Of a stretch of DNA of 64,000 nt, positions 10,444-20,745 are shown piece by piece (position 1 is the stretch's first letter; the number at the start of each line of letters is the position of its first letter). Source of the DNA: Serratia ureilytica (GTDB taxonomy: Bacteria > Pseudomonadota > Gammaproteobacteria > Enterobacterales > Enterobacteriaceae). Location: assembly GCF_013375155.1 (NCBI RefSeq), contig NZ_JABXOF010000006.1, forward strand, positions 248,001 through 312,000, given 5' to 3'. A program made the position numbers and the translations under genes. The notes beneath the pieces are model-generated. The model was not told where the DNA came from. It worked only from the letters and a program-made list of their open reading frames with translations, and did no database searches.

Positions 10444-10481
10444 AAAAAAAGGGGGTCGGCAAATGCCGACCCCCTTTTTTG
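10444..10481. terminator. Bidirectional Rho-independent terminator between mscM and epmA
   Basis: The stem GGGGGTCGGC / GCCGACCCCC (10451-10474) is flanked by an A-run on the left and a T-run on the right, so it can end both converging transcripts. Confidence 0.93.
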
Positions 10482-10502
10482 CTTTTGACCCGTCCTGAAA
10501 CG

Positions 10503-11480
10503 TCAGGCGATCCCGACCGGGAAGGCTAATACGTCGCTCAGGCTCTCGGCGCCCAGCGCCAGCATCACCAGACGATCCACGCCCAGCGCCACGCCGGAAC
10601 ACTCCGGCATGCCGTGCTGCAACGCCGCCAACAGGTTGTAGTCGATCGGTTGCTGCGGCAGGCCGCGCTCCGCGCGTTTGCGGTTGTCCTGCTCGAAGCG
10701 CTGCTGTTGTTCACGGCCGTCGGTCAGCTCGCGGAAACCGTTCGCCAGCTCGATACCCTTGAAGTACACCTCGAAACGCTCCGCCACGCGGTGGTCTTCG
10801 GTGCTGATCTCCGCCAACGCCGCCTGGCTGGCCGGGAAGTGGTACACGAACGCCGGTTTTTCACGGCCGATATGCGGTTCCACGCCCACGGTGAACAGCA
10901 GCTGCAGCAGCGTATCGCGATCTTCTTCGGTATCGGCGATGTTGCTCAGATCGAGTTTGGCCGCCGCTTCGCGCAGCTGCGCCTTCTCCGCCGACAGCGG
11001 ATCGATGTCCAGATGGCGCAGGAACGCCTGCTGATAGGACAGGGTCTCCGCGCTCTCGCAGTCCAGCACCTGTTGCAGCAGATCGTCCACCTCATTCATC
11101 AGGCGGTACATGTCGTAGTGCGGACGGTACCACTCCAGCATGGTGAATTCCGGGTTGTGATGCCGCCCGGCTTCTTCATTGCGGAAGCTGCGCCCCATTT
11201 GGTAGATCGGGCCGCTGCCCGCCGCCAACAGGCGCTTCATGTGATATTCCGGGCTGGTCATCATGTATAGCGTCAGGCCCTCTGCCGCTCCCGGCCCGAC
11301 GAAACGCGTCTCGAACGGGAACAGGTGAACGTCGGTGACCGTCGCCTGGCTCATGGTGGGCGTCTCAACTTCCAGCACGCCACGATCGGCGAAGAAACGC
11401 CGGATCTCAGCCAGAATCGCTGCGCGTTTCAACAAATTGGCGATGGGTGCACTAGGCTGCCAGCTTGCCGTTTCGCTCAT
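10503..11480 (-). CDS. epmA: Elongation factor P beta-lysylation ligase EpmA
   Basis: EpmA attaches (R)-beta-lysine to Lys34 of EF-P. The protein is a class II lysyl-tRNA-synthetase catalytic core with no anticodon-binding domain. Starting at the ATG at 11480 ([11 protein letters not shown]) gives 325 residues, the standard length. Motifs visible are FRNEE (motif 2 region), EYHMKRLLA and [12 protein letters not shown] (motif 3). The partners epmB and efp are both in this window. It is divergent from frdA, with the frd regulatory region between them. Confidence 0.97.
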   Translation of the reverse strand: MSETASWQPSAPIANLLKRAAILAEIRRFFADRGVLEVETPTMSQATVTDVHLFPFETRFVGPGAAEGLTLYMMTSPEYHMKRLLAAGSGPIYQMGRSFRNEEAGRHHNPEFTMLEWYRPHYDMYRLMNEVDDLLQQVLDCESAETLSYQQAFLRHLDIDPLSAEKAQLREAAAKLDLSNIADTEEDRDTLLQLLFTVGVEPHIGREKPAFVYHFPASQAALAEISTEDHRVAERFEVYFKGIELANGFRELTDGREQQQRFEQDNRKRAERGLPQQPIDYNLLAALQHGMPECSGVALGVDRLVMLALGAESLSDVLAFPVGIA

Positions 11481-11677
11481 GGTAATTAACTCCGAAATCA
11501 AACAGGGGATGCAGTCTACTCGCATCCTTGCAGCCAAACAAATTCTTCACGATGCGCAACCGGCGATAACGCCAATTTCCGATAAAAGGGCGGCAAAAGC
11601 GCGTTAAAAAGGGTAAAGCCGGCCGAACGCGCAAAAAAACAGACAAGCCTGCCGGGCAAGCGTTAATCGACAAAACA

Positions 11678-11719
11678 ATCGATCACATCAAATTTCGACT
11701 ACTTAACTTTAGGTATAGT
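11678..11719 (+). promoter_or_regulatory. Probable frdA promoter with FNR-like site
   Basis: ATCGATCACATCAAA at 11678-11692 is a degenerate FNR-like sequence, with a good right half (ATCAA). A -10-like TATAGT lies at 11714-11719. The start point expected from that -10 puts the site near -41, where FNR normally activates anaerobic genes. The 328-bp gap between epmA and frdA otherwise holds only AT-rich leader sequence. Confidence 0.4.
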
Positions 11720-11865
11720 TAATTCCCCATTATTGGTGGGAGATATCTATCCTTAACCTTTAAGCAACATTAATCGGTTCAATTAGTTAGCACCCGAAGA
11801 GTTCGCTAAATTTTAAGCATAGATATTTAACTTGCCGTTCTTAACAAGAACATTGGAGGAATGCA

Positions 11866-13662
11866 GTGCAAACCTTTAACGCCGATCTTGCCATTATTGG
11901 GGCCGGGGGCGCTGGTTTACGTGCAGCAATAGCCGCAGCGGAAGCCAATCCCCAACTGAAAATCGCGCTGATCTCTAAGGTCTACCCGATGCGCAGCCAC
12001 ACGGTCGCCGCCGAGGGGGGCTCCGCCGCCGTCACCCAGGATCACGATACCTTCGACTATCACTTCCACGACACCGTCGCCGGCGGCGACTGGCTGTGCG
12101 AGCAGGACGTGGTCGATCACTTCGTGCATCAGTGCCCGCGCGAGATGACCCAGCTTGAGCAGTGGGGCTGCCCGTGGAGCCGTAAACCGGACGGTTCGGT
12201 CAACGTGCGGCGCTTCGGTGGCATGAAGATCGAACGCACCTGGTTCGCCGCCGACAAGACCGGCTTCCACATGCTGCACACCCTGTTCCAGACCTCGCTG
12301 AAATACCCGCAAATCCAACGCTTCGACGAGCACTTCGTGCTGGATATCCTGGTGGATGACGGCCAGGCGCGCGGCCTGGTGGCGCTCAACATGATGGAAG
12401 GCACCCGCGTGCAGATCCGCGCCAACGCGGTGGTGATGGCCACCGGCGGCGCCGGGCGCGTTTACCGCTACAATACCAACGGCGGCATTGTGACCGGGGA
12501 TGGCATGGGCATGGCGTTCCACCACGGCGTACCGCTGCGCGACATGGAGTTCGTGCAGTATCACCCGACCGGCCTGCCCGGTTCCGGCATCCTGATGACC
12601 GAGGGCTGCCGCGGCGAAGGCGGCATCCTGGTGAACAAGGATGGCTACCGCTACCTGCAAGACTACGGCATGGGCCCGGAAACCCCACTGGGCGAACCGA
12701 AGAACAAATACATGGAGCTGGGCCCACGCGACAAAGTGTCCCAGGCCTTCTGGCACGAATGGCGCGCCGGCCGCACCATCGCCACCCCACGCGGCGACGT
12801 GGTCTACCTCGATCTGCGCCATCTGGGCGAGAAAAAGCTGCTGGAGCGGCTGCCGTTCATCTGCGAACTGGCCAAGGCCTACGTCGGCGTCGATCCGGTG
12901 AAAGATCCGATCCCGGTGCGCCCTACCGCGCACTACACCATGGGCGGCATTGAAACCGACCAGAACTGCGAAACCCGCATCAAAGGGCTGTTCGCAGTCG
13001 GCGAATGTTCCTCCGTCGGCCTGCACGGCGCCAACCGTCTCGGCTCCAACTCGCTGGCGGAACTGGTGGTATTCGGCCGCGTCGCCGGTGAACACGCCGC
13101 GCGCCGCGCGCTGGAAACCGCGCCGGCCAACGGCAGCGCGCTGGATGCGCAAACCCGCGACGTCGAAACCCGCCTGGGCAACCTGATGAAGCAGGAAGGC
13201 AACGAAAACTGGGCGAAGATCCGCGACGAAATGGGGCTGTCGATGGAAGAAGGCTGCGGCATCTACCGCACGCCGGAGCTGATGCAAAAAACCATCGATA
13301 AGCTGGCCGAGCTGAAAGAACGTTTCAAGCGCGTCAAAATCACCGACAACACCAGCGTGTTCAATACCGATCTGCTGTACACCATCGAGCTGGGTTATGG
13401 TCTGGACGTCGCTGAATGCATGGCGCACTCCGCATTTAACCGCAAAGAGTCGCGCGGCGCCCACCAGCGCCTGGACGAAGGCTGCACCGAGCGTGACGAC
13501 GTCAACTTCCTCAAGCATACGCTGGCATTCCACAATCCGCAGGGCGCGCCGCGTCTTGAATACAGCGACGTGAAAATCACCAAGCTGCCGCCGGCCAAAC
13601 GCGTCTACGGCGCAGAAGCCGAAGCGCAGGAGAAAAAGAATAAGGAGCAGGCAAATGGCTGA
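11866..13662 (+). CDS. frdA: Fumarate reductase flavoprotein subunit
   Basis: FrdA is the catalytic subunit of menaquinol:fumarate reductase, the terminal reductase of fumarate respiration. The 598-residue protein starts at GTG with GGAGGAATGCA upstream. It shows the FAD fold [15 protein letters not shown] near the N-terminus, the [10 protein letters not shown] block with the histidine that binds FAD covalently, and the catalytic segment [10 protein letters not shown]. The frdB start overlaps its stop by 8 bp, indicating translational coupling. The frdABCD order is intact. Confidence 0.98.
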   Translation: MQTFNADLAIIGAGGAGLRAAIAAAEANPQLKIALISKVYPMRSHTVAAEGGSAAVTQDHDTFDYHFHDTVAGGDWLCEQDVVDHFVHQCPREMTQLEQWGCPWSRKPDGSVNVRRFGGMKIERTWFAADKTGFHMLHTLFQTSLKYPQIQRFDEHFVLDILVDDGQARGLVALNMMEGTRVQIRANAVVMATGGAGRVYRYNTNGGIVTGDGMGMAFHHGVPLRDMEFVQYHPTGLPGSGILMTEGCRGEGGILVNKDGYRYLQDYGMGPETPLGEPKNKYMELGPRDKVSQAFWHEWRAGRTIATPRGDVVYLDLRHLGEKKLLERLPFICELAKAYVGVDPVKDPIPVRPTAHYTMGGIETDQNCETRIKGLFAVGECSSVGLHGANRLGSNSLAELVVFGRVAGEHAARRALETAPANGSALDAQTRDVETRLGNLMKQEGNENWAKIRDEMGLSMEEGCGIYRTPELMQKTIDKLAELKERFKRVKITDNTSVFNTDLLYTIELGYGLDVAECMAHSAFNRKESRGAHQRLDEGCTERDDVNFLKHTLAFHNPQGAPRLEYSDVKITKLPPAKRVYGAEAEAQEKKNKEQANG

Positions 13663-14389
13663 GATGCAAACCCTGAAGATCGAAGTCATGCGCTATAACC
13701 CGGAAAGCGACGCCGAGCCGCATTTCGTCACTTACGCCGTGCCTTACGACGAACAGACCTCGTTGCTCGATGCGCTGGGCTACATCAAGGATAACCTGGC
13801 GCCGGACCTCTCCTACCGCTGGTCTTGCCGCATGGCGATCTGCGGCTCCTGCGGCATGATGGTCAACCGCGTGCCGAAGCTGGCGTGCAAAACCTTCCTG
13901 CGCGACTACGTCGGCGGCATGAAGGTCGAAGCGCTGGGCAACTTCCCGATCGAGCGCGATCTGGTGGTCGACATGACCCACTTCATCGAAAGCCTGGAGG
14001 CGATCAAACCGTACATCATCGGCAACGATCGCAAACCGGAGGATGGCCCGAACGTGCAGACTCCCGCGCAGATGGCCAAATACCACCAGTTCTCCGGCTG
14101 CATCAACTGCGGCCTGTGCTATGCGGCGTGCCCGCAGTTCGGCCTCAACCCCGAGTTTATCGGCCCGGCGGCGATCACGCTGGCGCACCGCTATAACCTG
14201 GACAACCGCGACCACGGCAAGAAACAGCGCATGCCGCAGCTCAACGGCCAAAACGGCGTCTGGAGCTGCACCTTCGTCGGCTATTGCTCCGAAGTCTGTC
14301 CGAAACACGTCGATCCCGCCGCCGCTATCCAGCAAGGCAAGGTGGAGAGCGCCAAAGACTTCATGATCGCCATGTTGAAGCCGCAATAA
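13655..14389 (+). CDS. frdB: Fumarate reductase iron-sulfur subunit
   Basis: This 244-residue subunit carries electrons from the membrane anchor to FrdA. The [2Fe-2S] ligands are in [12 protein letters not shown] with the following Cys in LACKTF. The [4Fe-4S] and [3Fe-4S] ligands are in [12 protein letters not shown] and [11 protein letters not shown]. The start ATG overlaps the frdA stop, and frdC follows after 14 bp. Confidence 0.98.
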   Translation: MAEMQTLKIEVMRYNPESDAEPHFVTYAVPYDEQTSLLDALGYIKDNLAPDLSYRWSCRMAICGSCGMMVNRVPKLACKTFLRDYVGGMKVEALGNFPIERDLVVDMTHFIESLEAIKPYIIGNDRKPEDGPNVQTPAQMAKYHQFSGCINCGLCYAACPQFGLNPEFIGPAAITLAHRYNLDNRDHGKKQRMPQLNGQNGVWSCTFVGYCSEVCPKHVDPAAAIQQGKVESAKDFMIAMLKPQ

Positions 14390-14403
14390 GGGAGAAAATT
14401 GCC

Positions 14404-14796
14404 ATGACAACTCAACGTAAGCCCTATGTGCGCACCATGACGCCCACCTGGTGGCAAAAGCTCGGCTTCTACCGTTTCTACATGCTGCGCGAAGGCACCT
14501 CGGTGCTGGCGGTCTGGTTCAGCATCGTGCTGCTCTACGGCGTGTTCGCGCTGAAGGGCGGCGCCGAGAGCTGGGCCGGCTTCGTCGGTTTCTTGCAGAA
14601 TCCGCTGGTGCTGTTAATCAACGTCGTCGCATTGCTGGCGGCGGCGCTGCACACCAAAACCTGGTTCGATCTGGCGCCGAAGGCCGCCAATATCGTGGTC
14701 AACAGCGAGAAAATGGGACCGGGCCCCATCGTGAAAGGGCTGTGGGCCGTCACGATCGTCGTCAGCGTGGTCATCCTGGCCGTGGCCCTGTTCTAA
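14404..14796 (+). CDS. frdC: Fumarate reductase membrane anchor subunit C
   Basis: The ATG at 14404 follows GGGAGAAAATTGCC and gives a 130-residue hydrophobic protein with three membrane helices, the normal size. Together with FrdD it anchors FrdAB and binds menaquinol. The N-terminus [16 protein letters not shown] and the segment [10 protein letters not shown] are typical of the family. It is the third gene of frdABCD, with frdD 12 bp downstream. Confidence 0.97.
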   Translation: MTTQRKPYVRTMTPTWWQKLGFYRFYMLREGTSVLAVWFSIVLLYGVFALKGGAESWAGFVGFLQNPLVLLINVVALLAAALHTKTWFDLAPKAANIVVNSEKMGPGPIVKGLWAVTIVVSVVILAVALF

Positions 14797-14808
14797 TCCG
14801 GAGGAAAC

Positions 14809-15168
14809 ATGATAAATCAAGCACCTAAACGCTCCGACGAGCCGGTTTTCTGGGGATTGTTCGGCGCCGGCGGCATGTGGGGCGCGATCGTCGCGCCGGC
14901 TATCGTACTGCTGGTCGGCATTCTGCTGCCGCTGGGGCTGTTCCCCGGTGAAGCGCTGGGTTACGAGCGCGTGCTGGCGTTCTGCCAGAGCCTGATCGGC
15001 CGCCTGTTCCTGCTGCTGATGATCATTCTGCCGCTGTGGTGCGGCCTGCACCGCATCCACCATGCGATGCACGATCTGAAGATCCACGTGCCGGCCGGCA
15101 AGTGGGTGTTCTACGGTCTGGCGGCAATCCTCAGCGTCGTCACCGTCATCGGCGTCGTCACTCTGTAA
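14809..15168 (+). CDS. frdD: Fumarate reductase membrane anchor subunit D
   Basis: This 119-residue protein has three predicted membrane helices and the [13 protein letters not shown] segment typical of FrdD. It completes the quinol-binding membrane domain. It starts after GGAGGAAAC. No strong hairpin separates it from blc, so some read-through into blc is possible. Confidence 0.97.
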   Translation: MINQAPKRSDEPVFWGLFGAGGMWGAIVAPAIVLLVGILLPLGLFPGEALGYERVLAFCQSLIGRLFLLLMIILPLWCGLHRIHHAMHDLKIHVPAGKWVFYGLAAILSVVTVIGVVTL

Positions 15169-15252
15169 ACCGCTCGGGTGGCCAACGCCCGTTGGCCGCC
15201 CTTTTCTCATCGGCTACACTGTCTACTCGCCCCCGGTAAACAGGAGTCACCG

Positions 15253-15786
15253 ATGCGTTTATGGTCAAAGCTTTGCGTCATGCTTTCCGCCCTGCTCTCC
15301 GTCGCCTGCAGCGTCTCCCCGCCTAAAGACATCAAGGTCGTGAACAATTTCGACAGCCAGCGCTATCTCGGCACCTGGTATGAGATCGCACGTCTGGATC
15401 ATCGTTTTGAACGCGGTTTGCAGCAGGTGACCGCCCATTACAGCCCGCGCGCCGACGGCGGACTGAACGTCATCAATCGCGGCTTCAATCCGCAGAAACA
15501 GCAATGGCAAGAAAGCGAAGGCAAAGCCTACTTTATCGGTTCACCGCAGGTCGCGGCGCTGAAAGTGTCGTTCTTCGGCCCTTTCTATGGCGGCTACAAC
15601 GTGATTGCCCTGGATCCGGCGTATGGCTACGCGCTGGTTTGCGGCCCGAACCGCGACTATCTGTGGATCCTGTCGCGCACGCCGACGCTTGACGCCGCCG
15701 TGCGCGACCGTTTATTGCAGACAGCCAAAGGCTACGGTTTCGCCACCGACAAGCTGATCTGGGTGCAGCAGTCCGCCGATCAGTGA
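15253..15786 (+). CDS. blc: Outer membrane lipocalin Blc
   Basis: Blc is a lipoprotein lipocalin that binds lysophospholipids and is linked to membrane stress. The ATG at 15253 follows ACAGGAGTCACC and gives 177 residues. A short signal peptide ends in LLSVAC, with Cys as the acylation site; the residue at -3 is Ser instead of the more usual Leu. The lipocalin GxW block is [16 protein letters not shown], and [10 protein letters not shown] and [11 protein letters not shown] follow. It converges with sugE and their ends overlap by 7 bp. Confidence 0.95.
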   Translation: MRLWSKLCVMLSALLSVACSVSPPKDIKVVNNFDSQRYLGTWYEIARLDHRFERGLQQVTAHYSPRADGGLNVINRGFNPQKQQWQESEGKAYFIGSPQVAALKVSFFGPFYGGYNVIALDPAYGYALVCGPNRDYLWILSRTPTLDAAVRDRLLQTAKGYGFATDKLIWVQQSADQ

Positions 15787-16097
15787 CTGCTGAACTTCAG
15801 CCCGAGTATGCCGACCACGATCAGGCACAGGCTGATGATGCGCGCGATATTGGTCGATTCGCCCAACAGCACCATGCCCATGATGGCCGCACCCACCGCG
15901 CCGATGCCGGTCCACACCGCGTAGGCGGTGCCGGCGGGCAGCGTTTTCATGGCGTTGGCCAACAGCAACATGCTGACCACCATCGCGGCGATGGTGATGA
16001 TGCTCGGCGTCAGCCGGGTAAAACCGTGGGTGTATTTCAGACCGATAGCCCAAACCACTTCGAGCAAACCGGCGATAAGCAGAATAATCCAGGCCAT
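15780..16097 (-). CDS. sugE: Guanidinium exporter SugE/Gdx (small multidrug resistance family)
   Basis: This 105-residue four-helix protein has the essential glutamate at position 13 ([14 protein letters not shown]). Members of this SMR branch export guanidinium in exchange for protons as antiparallel dimers. A guanidine-II riboswitch directly upstream (16118-16162) supports that substrate over general drug efflux. The ATG follows GGGAGGCCGTCTC. The gene converges on blc. Confidence 0.95.
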   Translation of the reverse strand: MAWIILLIAGLLEVVWAIGLKYTHGFTRLTPSIITIAAMVVSMLLLANAMKTLPAGTAYAVWTGIGAVGAAIMGMVLLGESTNIARIISLCLIVVGILGLKFSSH

Positions 16098-16117
16098 GAG
16101 ACGGCCTCCCTACCACT

Positions 16118-16162
16118 GGGGTCGTCCCCGATAAAATGACGCGTAAACGGGTCGTCCCGTTT
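16118..16162 (-). promoter_or_regulatory. Guanidine-II (mini-ykkC) riboswitch
   Basis: On the minus strand two adjacent stem-loops carry identical ACGA tetraloops: AAACGGG-ACGA-CCCGTTT (16162-16145) and GGGG-ACGA-CCCC (16129-16118). This two-hairpin ACGR-loop layout is the diagnostic mini-ykkC structure. The Shine-Dalgarno GGGAGG (16110-16105) lies just after the second stem, so guanidine binding probably controls sugE translation. Confidence 0.93.
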
Positions 16163-16289
16163 AGCGAGGTGATGCATGACGGGTAACCTCACCCGCACTG
16201 CGGCAGGATAGCAGCAGCGTTAACGCTCAGGCAAGGGATAGAAATGTGGCGGCTCTCCGCAGCCGGAACGCCGCCGGGTGGAATGCGGA

Positions 16290-16421
16290 TTATTCCGCGC
16301 TGCGCTGAATAGCCTTGCCGCCGGCCTGAATGTCTTCACCCACACCGCGGGTGGTATTGCAGGCGGTCAGCGAGCTCAAAATCATCAAAGAGAAGATCGC
16401 GATAATACTTTTCTTCAGCAT
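16290..16421 (-). CDS. ecnB: Entericidin B, small lipoprotein
   Basis: The 43-residue protein begins [11 protein letters not shown] and has the lipobox LTAC followed by [10 protein letters not shown], the entericidin B signature. In E. coli EcnB is a membrane lipoprotein associated with cell lysis in stationary phase, counteracted by EcnA. It lies downstream of ecnA and upstream of sugE on the minus strand, in the same order as in E. coli. Confidence 0.93.
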   Translation of the reverse strand: MLKKSIIAIFSLMILSSLTACNTTRGVGEDIQAGGKAIQRSAE

Positions 16422-16541
16422 AAGAAAGTCCTTATTTGTCGTTGATGAAAAAGTACGGCTTTCTAAGCGTAGTCAAAATTGACGGAGGGTGTAGGATCGT
16501 GACCGGCTTTGTGGCGCAAATACATCGGGTTAAAGGCGGGA

Positions 16542-16673
16542 TCAGCTGGCCGTGCGGGAGATGGCGCCGCCGAGATGCTGAACGTCTTCGCCGAAACCGC
16601 GAAACGTATTGCAACTGCTGAGGGAGAAAAGGAACAACAGGGAGAGCACGGCCAACAGCGTTTTCTTGAACAT
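16542..16673 (-). CDS. ecnA: Entericidin A, small lipoprotein
   Basis: The 43-residue protein starts at ATG 16673 (MFKKTLLAVLSLLF), has the lipobox LSSC, and then NTFRGFGEDVQHLGGAISR, closely matching EcnA. EcnA is considered the antidote partner of EcnB. The in-frame upstream extension crosses the efp terminator and was rejected. It lies between efp and ecnB on the minus strand. Confidence 0.92.
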   Translation of the reverse strand: MFKKTLLAVLSLLFLFSLSSCNTFRGFGEDVQHLGGAISRTAS

Positions 16674-16706
16674 GCGGATTTTCTGCCAACGAACGGGGAT
16701 GGGATA

Positions 16707-16737
16707 AAACAGAGGAACCGCGGGGGTTCCTCTGTTT
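16707..16737 (-). terminator. Rho-independent terminator after efp
   Basis: The minus strand reads CAGAGGAACC-CCCGC-GGTTCCTCTG followed by TTTTAT, immediately after the efp stop. The hairpin is symmetrical, and A residues flank its other side. Confidence 0.88.
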
Positions 16738-16743
16738 TGAAAC

Positions 16744-17310
16744 TTACTTGACGCGAGAGACGTATTCGCCAGAGCGAGTGTCAACCTTGATCACTTCGCC
16801 GATCTGGACGAACAACGGCACTTTTACCACGGCGCCGGTGCTCAGGGTAGCCGGCTTGCCGCCAGTCCCTGCGGTATCGCCTTTCAGGCCAGGATCGGTA
16901 TCGGTGATTTCCGCTTCGATGAAGTTCGGCGGCTGAACGGCGATTGGACGGCCATCCCACAGGGTGATGATGCACTCTGCGTTATCCTGCAGCCATTTGG
17001 CCGCGTCGCCGACGGTTTTGCCGTCAACCTGATGCTGTTCGAAAGACTCAGGGTGCATGAAGTGGTAGAACTCACCGTCGCTGTACAGGTAGTTCATGTT
17101 GGTGTCCATCACGTCTGCGCCTTCGCAAGAATCGGTAGACTTGAAGGTTTTTTCCACGCGGGTGCCGGTCAGCAGACGGCGCATTTTCACGCGCGCGAAC
17201 GCCTGGCCTTTGCCCGGCTTAACGAACTCACTGGCTTCGACGGCGTAAGGTTCGCCCTCGAACATGATTTTAAGACCCGGACGGAAATCGTTGCTAGAAT
17301 AAGTCGCCAT
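16744..17310 (-). CDS. efp: Translation elongation factor P
   Basis: EF-P rescues ribosomes stalled at polyproline stretches. The 188-residue, three-domain protein has Lys34 in the exposed loop VKPGKGQAF, the residue that EpmA modifies with beta-lysine supplied by EpmB. It is divergent from epmB across only 42 bp, so the two share a promoter region, and epmA lies 5 kb away in the same window. Confidence 0.98.
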   Translation of the reverse strand: MATYSSNDFRPGLKIMFEGEPYAVEASEFVKPGKGQAFARVKMRRLLTGTRVEKTFKSTDSCEGADVMDTNMNYLYSDGEFYHFMHPESFEQHQVDGKTVGDAAKWLQDNAECIITLWDGRPIAVQPPNFIEAEITDTDPGLKGDTAGTGGKPATLSTGAVVKVPLFVQIGEVIKVDTRSGEYVSRVK

Positions 17311-17352
17311 GATGGCCCTCTGAATATTTGAACTGGTAGCTTAGCCAAAAAA

Positions 17353-18381
17353 ATGGCACACATTATAACCCAAAGTACGGCACATAGAGAAGATTGGTTG
17401 CATCAACTCGCCGATGTTATTACCGATCCCGATGAATTACTGCAGCTTTTGTCACTGAATACGCACCCGGAACTGCCGCGGGGGCGCGATGCCCGTCGGC
17501 TGTTTGCCCTGCGCGTGCCGCGCGCCTTCGCTGCGCGCATGCGCCCCGGCGATGCCAACGACCCGCTGCTGCGCCAGGTGCTGACCGCCAGAGAGGAGTT
17601 CATCAACGCCCCAGGGTTCACCACCGATCCGCTGGATGAACAGCGCAGCGTGGTGCCGGGCCTGCTGCACAAATACCGCAATCGCGCGCTGCTGCTGGTC
17701 AAAGGCGGCTGTGCGGTCAACTGCCGTTACTGTTTCCGCCGTCACTTCCCCTATCAGGATAATCAGGGCAACAAGAACAACTGGCGGCAGGCGCTGGATT
17801 ATATCCGCCAACACCCGGAACTGGACGAGATCATTTTTTCCGGCGGCGATCCGCTGATGGCCAAAGACAGCGAGCTGGAGTGGCTGGTCGGCGAGCTGGA
17901 GGCCATCCCGCACCTGAAACGCCTGCGCATTCACACCCGTCTGCCGGTGGTGATCCCGGCGCGCATTACGCCGGCGCTGTGCCGCCTGCTGTCGGCCTCG
18001 CGCCTGCAGGTGCTGATGGTCACGCACATCAACCACGCCAACGAAATCGACCGCGAGCTGCAGAGCGCCATGGCCCAGCTGCGCCTCGCCGGCGTCACGC
18101 TGCTCAACCAGAGCGTGCTGCTGCGCGACGTCAACGACGATGCCGATACGCTGGCGGCGCTCAGCAACGCGCTGTTCGACGCCGGCATCCTGCCCTATTA
18201 CATCCACGTGCTGGACAAGGTGCAGGGCGCGGCGCATTTCATGGTCAGCGACGATGAAGCGCGCGTCATCATGCAGGCGCTGCTGAGCAAGGTGTCCGGT
18301 TATCTGGTGCCGCGCCTGACGCGTGAAGTGGGCGGCGAACCGAGCAAAACGCCGATCGACCTGCGCCTGATGCAGGAGTGA
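17353..18381 (+). CDS. epmB: EF-P lysine 2,3-aminomutase EpmB
   Basis: EpmB is a radical-SAM, PLP-dependent enzyme that converts L-lysine to (R)-beta-lysine for EF-P modification. The radical-SAM cysteines are at residues 120, 124 and 127 (CAVNCRYC). The PLP lysine region lies near the C-terminus, and GGDPL occurs after the SAM motif. The 342-residue length is standard. It is divergent from efp and ends at a strong terminator. Confidence 0.96.
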   Translation: MAHIITQSTAHREDWLHQLADVITDPDELLQLLSLNTHPELPRGRDARRLFALRVPRAFAARMRPGDANDPLLRQVLTAREEFINAPGFTTDPLDEQRSVVPGLLHKYRNRALLLVKGGCAVNCRYCFRRHFPYQDNQGNKNNWRQALDYIRQHPELDEIIFSGGDPLMAKDSELEWLVGELEAIPHLKRLRIHTRLPVVIPARITPALCRLLSASRLQVLMVTHINHANEIDRELQSAMAQLRLAGVTLLNQSVLLRDVNDDADTLAALSNALFDAGILPYYIHVLDKVQGAAHFMVSDDEARVIMQALLSKVSGYLVPRLTREVGGEPSKTPIDLRLMQE

Positions 18382-18409
18382 CGCGCGCGCCACAGGGCTC
18401 GACGAAACG

Positions 18410-18443
18410 AAAAGAGGAATGCCGTGGCATTCCTCTTTTTTTA
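18410..18443 (+). terminator. Rho-independent terminator after epmB (bidirectional with yjeI)
   Basis: The stem AAAGAGGAATGCC / GGCATTCCTCTTT is followed by a T-run and preceded by A residues, so it can also end the converging yjeI transcript. Confidence 0.92.
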
Positions 18444-18471
18444 TCTCTTCGCGGCGTTAGGCCTCAGCGCC

Positions 18472-18816
18472 TTACGGGCACTTGTAAACCTGGCCGACCA
18501 TTTTGCTGTCCAGCGGCGCGAAGCTGGAGAGCAGGTTCTGGCTTGGGCTGTTGGCGCCGTAAATGACGTTGCCGCCCATCGCCGCTGCCTTGTTGCGCAG
18601 ATCGTTGGCCGCACCGCGCATGGAGCTGCCTTCACCGCCGTTGCCGGACAGCCAGTTGCTCTGGGTGCCGGTCACTTCCCCCAGCAGCTGGCATTCCGCC
18701 GCCGGCTTGCTGTCGGTGAACTTGATCTGCTGACCCGCAGCGGTCAGTTCATGAGTGGTGCTGCAACCCGCCAGCAGCATCGCTGCCGAAAGACCCAGTA
18801 AGGCTTTAATCCGCAT
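18472..18816 (-). CDS. yjeI: YjeI-family outer membrane lipoprotein (DUF4156)
   Basis: This 114-residue lipoprotein of unknown function starts at ATG 18816 after GGGGAACAAG. The signal peptide ends in the lipobox LAGC. The family core QSNWLSG, GSMRGAANDLRN and AAMGGNVIYG is clear, and the C-terminus is GQVYKC. In-frame ATGs upstream would add residues before the signal peptide and were rejected. It converges with epmB. Confidence 0.9.
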   Translation of the reverse strand: MRIKALLGLSAAMLLAGCSTTHELTAAGQQIKFTDSKPAAECQLLGEVTGTQSNWLSGNGGEGSSMRGAANDLRNKAAAMGGNVIYGANSPSQNLLSSFAPLDSKMVGQVYKCP

Positions 18817-18868
18817 CTTGTTCCCCATTCGATGTTGAGAATTACGCAAAATCTTCTACCCGTCGCCT

Positions 18869-18967
18869 TTCAAGCTGTAGCGTTGTTGACTGCACTCGCT
18901 CACCCCAGTTACTTACTCAAGTAAGCGCCTGGGGACTCACGAGCTGGCCGCCTAGCTACAACTTGAA
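18869..18967. repeat. Dispersed imperfect palindrome, copy 1
   Basis: A 99-bp intergenic element has complementary ends (TTCAAGCTGTAGC at the left, GCTACAACTTGAA at the right) around a core CACCCCAGTTACTTACTCAAGTAAGCGCCTGGGGACTCAC. A related core occurs in opposite orientation at 25560-25648. It fits a small non-coding dispersed repeat of the enterobacterial intergenic type. No gene lies between yjeI and the chemoreceptor. Confidence 0.75.
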
Positions 18968-19119
18968 ATTCATAGGGTATATCAGAAAGCGATGCCATCT
19001 CTTAAGCATCCGTTGCCACGCGAGCGGGCCAACGTCTTGAGCGACAGCTGATGACTTACCAGTTTACCAGCTAAATCGCCCCGGGCGGCAAAAATATCAT
19101 CAAATACAGTGCGGCGGCG

Positions 19120-20745
19120 TTATACCCAACCGGCAACGACCGCCGATGCCTGCGCCAGCTCTTCGCCCTGACGCGGTTCCCCCTCCGCCAGTTTGAATAC
19201 CGCCACCGCCTGCGCCAGCAGGGCCGCCTGTTCCTCCACGCCGACGGCGGTGGTCGCCACCTCCTCCACTAGGGCGGCATTCTGCTGGGTCACCTGATCC
19301 ATCTGGGTCACCGCTACCCCGACCTGCTCGACGCCTTTGCTTTGCTCTTCCGACGCATAGGAGATGTTATCCATCAGCGACGTCACCTGGTTCACCGAGC
19401 CGACGATGGCATTCATCGTCTCGCCCGCCTGTTCCACCAGCCGCACGCCGGCGGCGATATCGCCGGTTACGCCGTCGACCAGACCGCTGATCTCCTTGGC
19501 CGAAGTCGCGCAGCGCTGCGCCAGATTGCGCACTTCGCCGGCTACCACCGCAAAACCCCGCCCCTGCTCCCCAGCACGCGCGGCCTCGACGGCGGCGTTC
19601 AGCGCCAGAATGTTGGTCTGGAAGGCGATGCCGTCGATCACGCTGGTGATATCCCCCACCTGACGCGCGCTGTCGTTGATCGCCCGCATCTTGTCGACCG
19701 CGCTGGCCATCAGCGTTTCGCCGTTGCGGGCAATGGCGGCGGTCTGATTGACCATGCCGGCGGCCTGAGTGGCGTTATCGGCGTTTTGCCGCACCGTGGC
19801 GGTAATCTGCTCCATGCTGGCGGCGGTTTCCGTCAGCGCGCTGGCTTGTTCTTCGGTGCGGCTGGAGAGATCGGCGTTGCCGACGGCGATCTCGTGCGTA
19901 CCGTGGTTGATCGACTCCACACCGTCACGCACCTGCTGCACGGTGGCACTCAGCTCCTGCTGCATCGCGCGTAGGCTGGCGAACAGCATGCCGATCTCAT
20001 TGTTGTTGCGTACCGCGATCTCGCTGCGTAGATCGCCGCGCCCAACCTTTTGCAAGTGTTCGGCGATCTGGCGCAGCGGCAGAATCAAGCGCCGGCGGAA
20101 ATCACGCTGCACGGCGACCAGCAGCAACAGGATCACCGCCAGGGTGCCGCTCAGCAGACGGGCGAAGACTTTTTGGGTCTGCTCCGCCTCTTCCACTGCC
20201 AGACGGTGGGCGGCCACCGTGGCCCGCATGTAGTCGGCAAACTGGTTATCCAGCCGCTGGCGCACCTGGCGCTTCTCTGCCGCCATGGCGTGCAGCCGCT
20301 CGATCAGCGCCGCCTGCGGCGTGTCGGCCAACAGCGTCAGTTCTTGCTTCAGCACCGCCTGCTGCGCCAGATAGACCTTTTTCATCGCCTCGCCCAGATC
20401 CGGGCGCGATACCGTCAGGCCCGGCGTCTCCCAAAACAGATTGAAAGCGACGTCGGCGCTGCGCAGCTCAACGCGCGCCTCATCGATACCCTGTTGAATA
20501 TCGGCTCTGCTGGTCTGCGCCCAGCGCTCGAACGCCATGTTGTCGATCAGCGTCTGCGTTTGCAGCAAAGCACGCCAACTGCGGTTCAGCGCCGCTTCCT
20601 CGTCGGAGAAGGTGCTCATCCTGTCGATGCTGTGGCCGTTTTGCTGCATGAAATAGAAGGCGATGGCGCCGGTTCCCATGGGCATCAAGCCCAGCAGCAA
20701 CAGCATTAACATCAGCCAGGTGGCTATTTTCATATTTTTCAGCAT
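19120..20745 (-). CDS. Methyl-accepting chemotaxis protein
   Basis: This 541-residue chemoreceptor starts at ATG 20745 after GGAGACGACTT. It has TM1 (about 5-32), a periplasmic four-helix-bundle-like sensor (33-195), TM2 (about 197-213), a HAMP domain (about 215-265) and a cytoplasmic signalling domain. The hairpin tip shows [26 protein letters not shown], here quoted in two parts: [13 protein letters not shown] and [16 protein letters not shown]. The ligand is unknown. The C-terminus ends VVAGWV and lacks the NWETF-type pentapeptide that tethers CheR and CheB, so it probably depends on other receptors for adaptation. Confidence 0.92.
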   Translation of the reverse strand: MLKNMKIATWLMLMLLLLGLMPMGTGAIAFYFMQQNGHSIDRMSTFSDEEAALNRSWRALLQTQTLIDNMAFERWAQTSRADIQQGIDEARVELRSADVAFNLFWETPGLTVSRPDLGEAMKKVYLAQQAVLKQELTLLADTPQAALIERLHAMAAEKRQVRQRLDNQFADYMRATVAAHRLAVEEAEQTQKVFARLLSGTLAVILLLLVAVQRDFRRRLILPLRQIAEHLQKVGRGDLRSEIAVRNNNEIGMLFASLRAMQQELSATVQQVRDGVESINHGTHEIAVGNADLSSRTEEQASALTETAASMEQITATVRQNADNATQAAGMVNQTAAIARNGETLMASAVDKMRAINDSARQVGDITSVIDGIAFQTNILALNAAVEAARAGEQGRGFAVVAGEVRNLAQRCATSAKEISGLVDGVTGDIAAGVRLVEQAGETMNAIVGSVNQVTSLMDNISYASEEQSKGVEQVGVAVTQMDQVTQQNAALVEEVATTAVGVEEQAALLAQAVAVFKLAEGEPRQGEELAQASAVVAGWV

